From: Bacteroidota bacterium
Lineage (GTDB): Bacteria; Bacteroidota; Bacteroidia; Palsa-965
Length of the DNA: 64,000 bases
Assembly: GCA_020402865.1 (NCBI GenBank)
Contig: JADBYT010000012.1
Coordinates: 86,359 to 150,358, forward strand
Direction: 5' to 3'
The notes below the pieces were generated by a model. It searched no databases and was not told the origin of the DNA. It saw only the letters and a program-made list of their open reading frames with translations. Position 1 is the stretch's first letter. Every line of letters begins with the position of its first letter. Position numbers and translations under genes: made by a program. Of the stretch, positions 52,157-59,634 are shown piece after piece.

Positions 52157-52627
52157 TCAATTTGCATCGAAATCTAATGAATTTCCCGGTGACATCAAGA
52201 TAGCTTGACAACCACCTGGGGGACATAATGTACCAAAATCAAGAGCTGGTAATAAAATAGAGTCACCATTATTGAGCAATTCTTGATGCATATTTGTTGC
52301 CGCATTGGTTTTAGTAGCAACAAGCACTACCGTCATTTGACCTAACGTATTACGATCTTGACCTGGATAAGCCTGAATAGCAGCGTCTGAAACTGTAGCA
52401 AAATAAATTCGGCATCCATCAGCACCTTTATCTTCTAGTTTCTCAAGAAAACCTTGTAGTGCGTTAATCGTGAAATAAACTGATCTTGTTTGAGTTGTAT
52501 ATCCGTTGTTAACCAACGTTCTATATTGCTCTTGTCGGTACTTTTTAACCATACTCAAAGCAATACTTCTTTTAATTTCTTCAGCAGTAAAAGTTGCTGA
52601 TTCTTCAGGAATAACTTTGAATGCCAT
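52157..52627 (-). CDS. A+T-rich orphan protein, unknown function
   Basis: A 156-residue cytoplasmic protein with no signal. It has an N-terminal helical part (TAEEIKRSIALSMVKKYRQE), a middle strand-rich part (SVYFTINALQGFLEKLEDKG, GCRIYFATVSDAAIQAYPGQ) and a C-terminal Pro/Gly/Cys segment (LCPPGGCQAILM). Base composition is visibly more A+T-rich than the neighbouring two-component genes. No family is recognised. It stands alone or at the end of the A+T-rich patch that continues to 53723. Confidence 0.6.
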   Translation of the reverse strand: MAFKVIPEESATFTAEEIKRSIALSMVKKYRQEQYRTLVNNGYTTQTRSVYFTINALQGFLEKLEDKGADGCRIYFATVSDAAIQAYPGQDRNTLGQMTVVLVATKTNAATNMHQELLNNGDSILLPALDFGTLCPPGGCQAILMSPGNSLDFDAN

Positions 52628-52916
52628 TTTTAGAGATTTAAGAGGTTTATACTATTTGTTTCCAGCAAATATTCCCCAGTACACTAACGAATCCAAGTGC
52701 TTATTTTCGACATAAACGTCACTCATTGCAATAAAATGAAAATCAAATGCTTGCAAAATAAAAAAATCATCTAACACGGTATTATTCTTATCGTTTTATC
52801 TATTTCACCCTAAAAACATACCCGGGGAAAACACCCTCAAATTTTCTCTTTTTTCACGCTAATTATTGTATTAAAGATGACGGAGTTTTGTATCACACAT
52901 TTTAAAACTCCTCACT
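52628..52916. other. A+T-rich divergent spacer
   Basis: No gene seen. It should carry the promoters of both A+T-rich orphans, but no convincing TTTG/TAnnTTTG pair was found on either strand. Confidence 0.3.
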
Positions 52917-53723
52917 ATGAAAACAAAACTCATTCTTTTGCTAATTCTTTTTCTTTCAAAAGGAATTCATCTCAACTCTCAGGAAAAATCCGCCCCCTTT
53001 AATCCCATTGAACTTAAAGAAACAGGTATTATTTCCCATCTTATGGTAGTAAAACAAACATCAGAATATAAAACAAAATTTTACCTGACCCGATGGTCTG
53101 AAGAAATTATCAAAATTGATGACGTAATAAAGAAAATCATTAATTCTGATACTATTAAAATGTTGGAAAAACACAAAGAGAGTTATAAGAACGCAATCGA
53201 CTCTATTTCTATAAGATATACCCGCTTACAAACAGCCTATGATCGTATAGTTCTTCAACTTGACTACATTATTCAATCGAGAAACAGAAGTTTATTTATT
53301 AAAAGATTAAATAGAAACATCCGAAAAAGTAATCCGCAAAAATCATTTACGATTAAAGGTACAAATACAATGAAGCTATTTCTTAGCAATCTTAATACAT
53401 GCCTTCTGCAATATGAGTTACTTCTCAGCACCATTGATGTAAAAAACGCTAAGCTTATACCATTTAATCCTAATGTTTATTATGATAAAAACGATCCAGA
53501 AAACAGCAGTTTCACCACATCTAATTTAAATCTACCTGATCTAATAAGCACAACCGAGCAAATAGTAGGAATCGCCAATACAATCGATGAAATGAACGGA
53601 AGACGTGTAGATGATGTAAGTAAGTTACTTCAAGCCTGTCGCTTCAAATCAGTAACTGAACTACTCACTACTAAGAAAGAAGAAGAAGAAAAGAAATGCG
53701 AATGCGAAGACAATAAAGAATAA
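52917..53723 (+). CDS. A+T-rich secreted orphan protein, unknown function
   Basis: A 268-residue protein with a signal peptide (MKTKLILLLILFLSKGIHLNS). The mature part is helical and charged (KKIINSDTIKMLEKHKESYK; YTRLQTAYDRIVLQLDYIIQ) and ends in a Glu/Lys/Cys-rich tail (KKEEEEKKCECEDNKE). The composition is clearly A+T-rich. No family is recognised. Its partner, if any, is the divergent gene at 52157. A strong bidirectional terminator follows. Confidence 0.6.
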   Translation: MKTKLILLLILFLSKGIHLNSQEKSAPFNPIELKETGIISHLMVVKQTSEYKTKFYLTRWSEEIIKIDDVIKKIINSDTIKMLEKHKESYKNAIDSISIRYTRLQTAYDRIVLQLDYIIQSRNRSLFIKRLNRNIRKSNPQKSFTIKGTNTMKLFLSNLNTCLLQYELLLSTIDVKNAKLIPFNPNVYYDKNDPENSSFTTSNLNLPDLISTTEQIVGIANTIDEMNGRRVDDVSKLLQACRFKSVTELLTTKKEEEEKKCECEDNKE

Positions 53724-53730
53724 CAAAAAA

Positions 53731-53768
53731 ACCGCCCGCCCCTGCGGAAGCAAAGCGGGGCGGGCGGT
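53731..53768. terminator. Bidirectional terminator
   Basis: ACCGCCCGCCCC (53731-53742) and GGGGCGGGCGGT (53757-53768) form a perfect 12-bp stem after an A7 run, with TAACTATT on the far side. It serves the convergent genes ending at 53723 and 53812. Confidence 0.8.
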
Positions 53769-53811
53769 TAACTATTCCGTTGCAACAGAAAATCGTTTCG
53801 CGGAAACCGGT

Positions 53812-55275
53812 TTAGAAATTCAAGCTCAAACCGGCCGACCAGGGATAAAACACCGGGCCTTTTTCGCGTTCAAAAAGTGTGGTGAGTGAATAAGAACCAA
53901 AGAGTGTAAACTCGCCGTAACCGATGCGGGCAATGGCATCAAACCGGAACGGATTTACGTTGTAGCTGTCTTTAAATGTGCGCTTCTGTGTCTGTCCGTC
54001 CATTTCGAAACGCTGCTTTACTTTGTTCCTGAAAATATTGTAGCCAAACTGCATGCCGGCTGCCACGTGGAACGAATGGTCGGCATCGTTGTTGTTGCTG
54101 TTGTACTCAAGGAACAGCGGCACATTTACATAACACATGTTTAAACGGTTGCGGCTGAAATTGCGGGTCGAATCGAAGGCTGATGTCTGGAAAGGTACAT
54201 TGCTGGCAAGTGTGTAGTTGCCTTTAAAGTTGTAGTGATACCAGGTGAGCCCAAGGCCGGTGCCAAGATTCAGGTTGTTGCGGTAGATGTGCAGGTTTTT
54301 CTGAAACATGTTCCAGCCAAATACATACGACTTTGCATAGTTGAGCTCAAAGGGTTCGAAACCATTGGGCAGCTGTATCTGGTTGTCGGCGCTGAGGTAA
54401 CCGTTTACACCAAAATCGAGACCGCGCCAGAATTTGAAATCGTCGTCATCGGCATCCTTTTCACGTTCCGAACGTTCATCGTCCACAAAATCACTACCGG
54501 CAATTGAAATGGTTCGGCCGTTTCCGATGGGAATGTGAAGGGTGTCGTTTGAAGAGGAGCCTGGGCGGGCTGCTTCACCTTCGCGGTGTTCAATTTCGGC
54601 GCCGCCCGATTTGTAGAGTGATTCGGAAACAGGGCCGTAGTAGCGGATAGTGGATGCACCGCTGGCATTACCCGAAATTGATTTATACACCGAGGTATGA
54701 AGCGTAGAAGCGCCGGAGGTCACCACATCGGCCGTTTGTGCGCGGAGCTGGAAGGCTTTCAGTTCTGATGCGCCGCTGGCTACACCTTTAAACGTTTCGG
54801 TTTCGCCATACAGTTTAAGTTCCGATGCACCTGAGGTTTGCGCATCCACCTTGCTGGCCTTTACCAGAATTTTTCCTTCGGAAGCACCCGAAAACTGAAT
54901 GCGCATGGAATCGGTTTGCAGGGTGTCTTTGCATTTTATGGCCGATGAACCTGACGCTTCAATTGAACTGAGCTTACGGGCTGCCACGCGCACCGTAATC
55001 TGGTTGCCGTCTGCACGCTCGGCCTTATCGGTATTTATTACAAGAATACCATTCTCCACATTGGCCGTTACCAGTTGAGCCGCTTTGGCAGTAGCGGCTT
55101 CCACCACCACCGAATTCGAATCGGCACTTTGCTTAATTATTACTACTACGGCTCCGTTGGTGCGTATGCCGTTAAAATCGCCTACACTGCGCACTTCCTT
55201 GCTTTGCGCACAAAGTGAGCCTGCAAAAACAACTGCAGTGGCTGCACTCATCAACATATTTTTCATTGCGTTCAT
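53812..55275 (-). CDS. GIN-domain protein fused to an outer-membrane beta-barrel
   Basis: A 487-residue protein with a signal peptide (MKNMLMSAATAVVFAGSLCA). Residues about 28-235 are a GIN (DUF2807, putative auto-transporter adhesin head) beta-helix with repeated SGAS motifs (SGSSAIKC, FSGASEGKI, TSGASELKL, ASGASELKAF, TSGASTLHT, ASGASTIRY). A linker with an acidic patch (DERSEREKDADDDDF) follows, then a ~200-residue eight-strand-type barrel to the terminal F (SAGLSLNF). The GIN head is normally a lone protein, so the fusion to a barrel is notable. Function unknown, cell surface. Confidence 0.8.
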   Translation of the reverse strand: MNAMKNMLMSAATAVVFAGSLCAQSKEVRSVGDFNGIRTNGAVVVIIKQSADSNSVVVEAATAKAAQLVTANVENGILVINTDKAERADGNQITVRVAARKLSSIEASGSSAIKCKDTLQTDSMRIQFSGASEGKILVKASKVDAQTSGASELKLYGETETFKGVASGASELKAFQLRAQTADVVTSGASTLHTSVYKSISGNASGASTIRYYGPVSESLYKSGGAEIEHREGEAARPGSSSNDTLHIPIGNGRTISIAGSDFVDDERSEREKDADDDDFKFWRGLDFGVNGYLSADNQIQLPNGFEPFELNYAKSYVFGWNMFQKNLHIYRNNLNLGTGLGLTWYHYNFKGNYTLASNVPFQTSAFDSTRNFSRNRLNMCYVNVPLFLEYNSNNNDADHSFHVAAGMQFGYNIFRNKVKQRFEMDGQTQKRTFKDSYNVNPFRFDAIARIGYGEFTLFGSYSLTTLFEREKGPVFYPWSAGLSLNF

Positions 55276-55360
55276 TTTATTCGGGGGGATAAATATGCTT
55301 ATACTTTGTTTTTGTGGGACGTGATTGGGGGATGTTTGTTACAACCCAGACACGAATTTA

Positions 55361-55708
55361 TTATAAAACACTGAAATTTAACCAGATAGAATACATTTCC
55401 GTTTTGCCGGTGGCCGTAAACTGCAGGGCCTCAAACTGGCGCGCAATGGATGCTTTTACCAGCTGGTTGCCGCTGCCCACTTCCTGCACATTCACATGCC
55501 CCTCGGCATCAATGGTAAACACAACCAGCACGCGCTGCTGACCGGCCTGTGTTTTCAACGCTTCGGGCAGGCGAATGGCCTGGCGGATGGTGTTTACAAT
55601 ATACTCCTGCTGCGCTGCCGAAGCCGTGGCAGCAGGAGTAGTACTTAAGGGTGCAGCTGCCAGTGAACCGGCAAATACAAGGGCGAAGAAGAGAACAATA
55701 GTTTTCAT
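55361..55708 (-). CDS. Small secreted TonB-C-terminal-like protein
   Basis: A 115-residue protein with a signal peptide (MKTIVLFFALVFAGSLAA). The mature part matches the C-terminal domain of energy-transducer TonB proteins: IRLPEALKTQAGQQRVLVVF, IDAEGHVNVQEVGSGNQLVK, ARQFEALQFTATGKTEMYSI. It has no N-terminal membrane anchor or proline spacer, so it is not a complete TonB. Such stand-alone domains are common in Bacteroidota. Confidence 0.7.
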   Translation of the reverse strand: MKTIVLFFALVFAGSLAAAPLSTTPAATASAAQQEYIVNTIRQAIRLPEALKTQAGQQRVLVVFTIDAEGHVNVQEVGSGNQLVKASIARQFEALQFTATGKTEMYSIWLNFSVL

Positions 55709-55822
55709 GGGTATATGTTTTGTGCGGTTTGTCGTTGTTTATGCATACGACGGGGCCGGGCAGCTGCTTGTTACAGGGCATACTAATTTTTTTAGCCGCC
55801 CGCTTCCTTTCGTGCGCTGTGC

Positions 55823-55830
55823 TAACTTTG
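55823..55830 (+). promoter_or_regulatory. Perfect TAnnTTTG box 6 nt before the gene at 55837
   Basis: TAACTTTG then TGTACA then ATG. It supports the start at 55837 instead of the TTG at 55720 that the open frame allows. Confidence 0.45.
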
Positions 55831-55836
55831 TGTACA

Positions 55837-56163
55837 ATGTACCCGCCTCAAAAACAAACTCCGCCCGTCACGCAGCCATTGCCTCATTTGCCGTCAAGCC
55901 GGTTGCTTGTGGTGCTGGGTGTAGCATCCATTGTGTTTGCCGGTCTGGTGGGAGCGGCCATATCGGCGGCAGTATTCATACAAAGCGGCCGGAGCCTGCG
56001 TGAATATGAAAAACGTCCCTCAAGGTGGAGTAAAATTTCAGTTAAACGCATCCGCACCGCGCGCACGCTGGCTGTAGTTGGTGCGTGTATTTCTGCAGTT
56101 GTATTATTATTCGGACTGGTGTATGTAATTGTGGAGTGGGATTCACTGCAAGGATATTTTTAA
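55837..56163 (+). CDS. Small two-helix membrane protein (DUF4190/CCC-motif-like)
   Basis: A 108-residue protein with a Pro/Gln-rich N-terminus (MYPPQKQTPPVTQPLPHLP), a helix (VVLGVASIVFAGLVGAAISA), a loop with a SLREYEKRPSRWSKISVKRI pattern, and a second helix (TLAVVGACISAVVLLFGLVY). The layout resembles DUF4190/CCC-motif membrane proteins of Bacteroidota, although the CCC cysteines are missing. Function unknown. Confidence 0.6.
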   Translation: MYPPQKQTPPVTQPLPHLPSSRLLVVLGVASIVFAGLVGAAISAAVFIQSGRSLREYEKRPSRWSKISVKRIRTARTLAVVGACISAVVLLFGLVYVIVEWDSLQGYF

Positions 56164-56220
56164 TTTTTGGAGCGAACCGGGGAAGCAACTAAAAACCGCT
56201 TGGTCCGGGCTTTTCGTTCC

Positions 56221-56288
56221 AACCCGGCAACAGCAAAAATAAATACTCAATCTTACCGCTACCCGGCTGTTTTTGCTGTTGCCGGGTT
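56221..56288. repeat. Perfect 19-bp inverted repeat with 30-nt loop
   Basis: AACCCGGCAACAGCAAAAA (56221-56239) is exactly complementary to 56270-56288. It lies between the 55837 gene and the convergent OmpA gene. It may end the small gene's transcript, but there is no terminal U-run on the plus strand and the loop contains a second CCGG, so its role is unclear. Confidence 0.7.
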
Positions 56289-56338
56289 TCCACTGCAATC
56301 CCGGCTATAAAATCATCACACCTGTAGCAATAAAACCA

Positions 56339-56379
56339 CAAAAAAAGCCGCCTGCACAAATTGGTTGCACAGGCGGCTT
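56339..56379 (-). terminator. Terminator of the OmpA-PD40 operon
   Basis: On the minus strand AAGCCGCCTG (56379-56370) and CAGGCGGCTT (56354-56345) form a 10-bp stem followed by TTTTTTTG. It is 22 nt past the stop. Confidence 0.85.
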
Positions 56380-56400
56380 CGGTTCAGCTAAAAAATCGTT

Positions 56401-58653
56401 TTACATCTTCACAATAATAAATTCGGTGCGGCGGTTTTGCTGGTGCTCCTGTTCCGAACAGGTTGATTTTACAGCACCCTCGCAGGCGCAGCCGTTTATG
56501 AGTTTGGTTTCGCCGTAGCCTTTGCCGTAAATGCGGCTTGCCTCAATGCCTTTCGAAACAATGTATGCGGCCGATGATTTTGCACGGCGGTCGCTCAGCG
56601 CCATGTTCGAAGCCATGCTCGAACGGCAGTCGGTGTGCGAACCAAGTTCAATCACCATAGTGGGATTCTCCTTCATTACCTTCACAATCTTGTCAAGCTC
56701 AGCCGCCGCATCAGGGCGAATGTTTGATTTACCCAAATCAAAGTAAATCGGCTTGATGTCGATAATCTTGGCAAGGTCAGCGCCCACCTGAATCTTGTCG
56801 AGACCAAGATCCATGGCTTCATGCACTTTAATCTCGCCGGCCTTGTCAATTGACGCATTAAACGTAACCACTTTGCCGAGATAGCCATCCTTATCCAGCT
56901 TGATGTTGTAGCTGATACGGTCGCCAATTTTTTTCTCGGGCAAGGGCTTACGGAAATCACCCGATGCGGGTGTGAGCATATCCGTTACAGGCTGTCCGGT
57001 AATGTTGTCGGTAATTACCATTTTCACACCTTCAAGGGGCTTACCGTTTGTTTTGTCTGTAACCAGCGCGTAAAGCGAAAGGCCGGGATCTTTCTCAAGC
57101 TCTACATCTTTCACCAGTTCGGTTTTCTCGCCCAGTTCGTTGGTATTGAATTTATTCAACCCATCGAAATATTTCTCTTTTGTAGCGGTGAGCGAATACT
57201 CCTTGCCCGGCTCCACTTCAAACTGATAGTTACCGTCAACACCGGTGGTTACCGTCTGAATTACTTTACCCGAAGCATCACGCAGCGAAACTTCCGTACC
57301 GGCCAGCAGTACATCGGCGCGCTTATCGCGGGCCACACCTTTTACAAGGTAAGTTTGCTTGAGCGGACGTACCAGGCGCACGGCGTATATATCATCATCG
57401 CCTTTGCCGCCTGCGCGGTTGCTCGACAAGTAGCCTTTGCCCGAGGCATCCAGCACAAGTGCAAAATCATCGTCGGGCGTGTTTACCGGTGAGCCGAGGT
57501 TTTCGGGCTTCGCAAAACCCTCGCCTTTGGGCGCTGCATAGTTCACATCTAATCCGCCCAAACCTACATGGCCGTTAGAGGCAAAAAACAGGTTACCGTC
57601 TTTATCCACAAACGGAAACATTTCATTGCCCTCGGTGTTTATGGTGTTGCCCAGATTTTGGGGAACTTCCAACTTACCGGCTTCCGAAATCGCCACGCGG
57701 TACACATCGGTTCCGCCAATACCACCGGGCATATCGCTCACAAAATAAAGCCATTTGCCGTCGGGGCTCAGCGCAGGATGCCCTACCGAATATTCGTCGC
57801 TGTTTATGGGTAAATTTTCTTCCACCCATTTCTCGCCATTCCATGTGGCGCGGAATATCTTCAGGTTGTTTACACCCTTGCTGTCTTTACGGTATTCTTT
57901 ATTAAAATAATTGTTTCGCGTAAAGTACATTGTCATACCGTTCGGTGTAAAACAGGCAGGACCTTCGTGATACTTTGTATTTGTTTTGCGGCTCAGCAAT
58001 GTAGCGTTGCTGAGTTTGCCGTTGGTGGTATCGCGTCCGGCCACAAAAAGATCGAGGAACGGATTGTTGTTCCACGCGTGAATATTTACCACACCCATGC
58101 GCTTGCGACGTGAAGAGGCAAACACAACCTTGTCATTGTAAAAACCTGTACCGAAATCGGCCTGCGCGGTGTTGATGTCGAGCGGCTGCAAATCAAAGTA
58201 AGCCTGCTGGCCGCTTATTTTCTGGATGAAATCGCGGCGGGTCACATGCTCCGTACCGCGACGGTCAGCCAGTTGGATGCCGTGGAATTTATCCATCCAC
58301 AAAAGGCTTTCATCGTACTTGCCGTTTGCGCGTAAAGCCTGAGCGTAGTTGTAAAAACTTTCGGCAGTGGGGCTGGCACCTTTGGCTACTTTGCCATAGG
58401 TTTCTTCGGCTTTGCCCCAGCGGCCTAAGTTGCGGTAGCAGTCGCCCAGTCGCATCAGCGAACGGTCGTCGGCAGCGTTTGAAGCCGCAAGTTTTTCATA
58501 CAGCGGAATGGCCCTGGCATACGCCAGACGGTCGTAGTAACGGTCGGCACGACGCTGGGTGGGCGTTTGCGCCTGTGCGGCAAATGCTGTTACAAACAGC
58601 AGAAGCGTCACTAAATATTTCATAGCAGAGCGTTTGGTTGTTTGTAAGTTCAT
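56401..58653 (-). CDS. OmpA-family protein with TPR, PD40 propeller and carboxypeptidase-regulatory domains (PorE-like)
   Basis: A 750-residue protein with a signal (MKYLVTLLLFVTAFAAQAQ). It has TPR-like helices (about 30-125), PD40/WD40-like propeller repeats (170-430, GHPALSPDGKWLYFVSDMPG and related), Cna-B/CarboxypepD_reg-like domains (440-640), and an OmpA-like peptidoglycan-binding domain (645-750) with YFDLGKSNIRPDAAAELDK, GSHTDCRSSMASNMALSDRR and a Cys-containing insert before NRRTEF. This arrangement matches the OmpA partners encoded beside PorP/SprF (for example PorE). The start ATG overlaps the PorP/SprF stop by one base (TGATG). Met11 is an alternative start. Confidence 0.9.
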   Translation of the reverse strand: MNLQTTKRSAMKYLVTLLLFVTAFAAQAQTPTQRRADRYYDRLAYARAIPLYEKLAASNAADDRSLMRLGDCYRNLGRWGKAEETYGKVAKGASPTAESFYNYAQALRANGKYDESLLWMDKFHGIQLADRRGTEHVTRRDFIQKISGQQAYFDLQPLDINTAQADFGTGFYNDKVVFASSRRKRMGVVNIHAWNNNPFLDLFVAGRDTTNGKLSNATLLSRKTNTKYHEGPACFTPNGMTMYFTRNNYFNKEYRKDSKGVNNLKIFRATWNGEKWVEENLPINSDEYSVGHPALSPDGKWLYFVSDMPGGIGGTDVYRVAISEAGKLEVPQNLGNTINTEGNEMFPFVDKDGNLFFASNGHVGLGGLDVNYAAPKGEGFAKPENLGSPVNTPDDDFALVLDASGKGYLSSNRAGGKGDDDIYAVRLVRPLKQTYLVKGVARDKRADVLLAGTEVSLRDASGKVIQTVTTGVDGNYQFEVEPGKEYSLTATKEKYFDGLNKFNTNELGEKTELVKDVELEKDPGLSLYALVTDKTNGKPLEGVKMVITDNITGQPVTDMLTPASGDFRKPLPEKKIGDRISYNIKLDKDGYLGKVVTFNASIDKAGEIKVHEAMDLGLDKIQVGADLAKIIDIKPIYFDLGKSNIRPDAAAELDKIVKVMKENPTMVIELGSHTDCRSSMASNMALSDRRAKSSAAYIVSKGIEASRIYGKGYGETKLINGCACEGAVKSTCSEQEHQQNRRTEFIIVKM

Positions 58654-59618
58654 CAGAAATAACGCGGTGAGCGGATTTTGTCGTTGCGGAAGAAGAAATC
58701 ATAGCTGAGGAAAATCTCAACTGTGTTTCCGTTTATGTTTCTCAATGAGCCTATCGTGTAATCATACGACAAACCCGCTTTAAACTGGTCGTTAAACTGA
58801 TAACCTACCAGTCCGTAGAAACTATCGCCCAAACGCATACCTACACCCAGGTTAAACTGATCGCGGATCAGCGCCTCCACCGTAGCATCGAGCGAAAGGG
58901 GCGAGTTCTTCACCATTTTGGCCTGCACGGTAGGTTTCAGTTTCAGTTGGCTGTTAATGGGGAATACCAGACCTCCAATGAGGAAAAGGTGGCGGAGTTC
59001 CTTCACCGTGTTGGTGTCGTTGGTGGAAACGCCGTTCAGGTTAAACTTGTTCTCCAGCAAACGCGGTGAGCTAGCGCCAATGTACCAGCGTTCGTGGTGC
59101 AGATACAAACCTGCACCCAGGTTGGGTTTAATGGAACGCTGAAGCGTGCTGTTCACAAAAGCGGCATCGTTACCGTCAATCGTGCTCAGACCCGACAAAT
59201 CGGGCTGGAACATATTCAAACCCGCTTTAATGCCAAACGCCAGTTTAATGGTGCTCGACAAACGCACGGTGTAGGAATAATCGCCGTAAATAAAGGTTTG
59301 ATTGAGCGGACCGATTTTGTCGTTTATCACCGAGAGGCCTACACCCATTTTTTCGTTGGGCAGCGGCATGTGTGCATAAACGGTTTGTGTCATCGGCGCG
59401 CCATCAAAACCAATCCACTGCTGGCGGTGAAGCGCACTCACATTCAGCGAACCACGGCTGCCGGCATAGGCAGGGTTTACGCTGAGTGTATTGTACATAT
59501 AATGGGTAAACTGCGGATCCTGCTGTGCATTCAGATCGGCAGCCCACAGCAGTGCAAGCACTGCTGTGGTTAACCATACTTTTGATTTCATGACGATCAT
59601 TTTTTGAGATCTGTTCAT
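58653..59618 (-). CDS. PorP/SprF-family type IX secretion outer-membrane protein
   Basis: A 321-residue barrel. After a signal peptide (residues ~10-31) comes the family hallmark QDPQFTHYMYNTLSVNPAYA, then LHRQQWIGFDGAPMTQT, the GVGLSVINDKIGPLN strand, and a barrel end FLSYDFFF. PorP/SprF proteins are needed in T9SS for secretion of large gliding adhesins and related proteins. The ATG at 59618 is preceded by GGAGGG 8 nt upstream, a rare strong ribosome-binding site here. It lies 16 bp after the giant repeat gene, and the OmpA gene is coupled downstream. Met10 could also start it. Confidence 0.92.
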   Translation of the reverse strand: MNRSQKMIVMKSKVWLTTAVLALLWAADLNAQQDPQFTHYMYNTLSVNPAYAGSRGSLNVSALHRQQWIGFDGAPMTQTVYAHMPLPNEKMGVGLSVINDKIGPLNQTFIYGDYSYTVRLSSTIKLAFGIKAGLNMFQPDLSGLSTIDGNDAAFVNSTLQRSIKPNLGAGLYLHHERWYIGASSPRLLENKFNLNGVSTNDTNTVKELRHLFLIGGLVFPINSQLKLKPTVQAKMVKNSPLSLDATVEALIRDQFNLGVGMRLGDSFYGLVGYQFNDQFKAGLSYDYTIGSLRNINGNTVEIFLSYDFFFRNDKIRSPRYF

Positions 59619-59634
59619 AGCTTCTTCCCTCCTA

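Noticed and set aside
55720..55836. N-terminal extension of the 55837 gene from a TTG
   Set aside because: It would overlap the upstream region of the TonB-like gene and gives an unlikely N-terminus; a perfect -7 box lies inside it just before ATG 55837.
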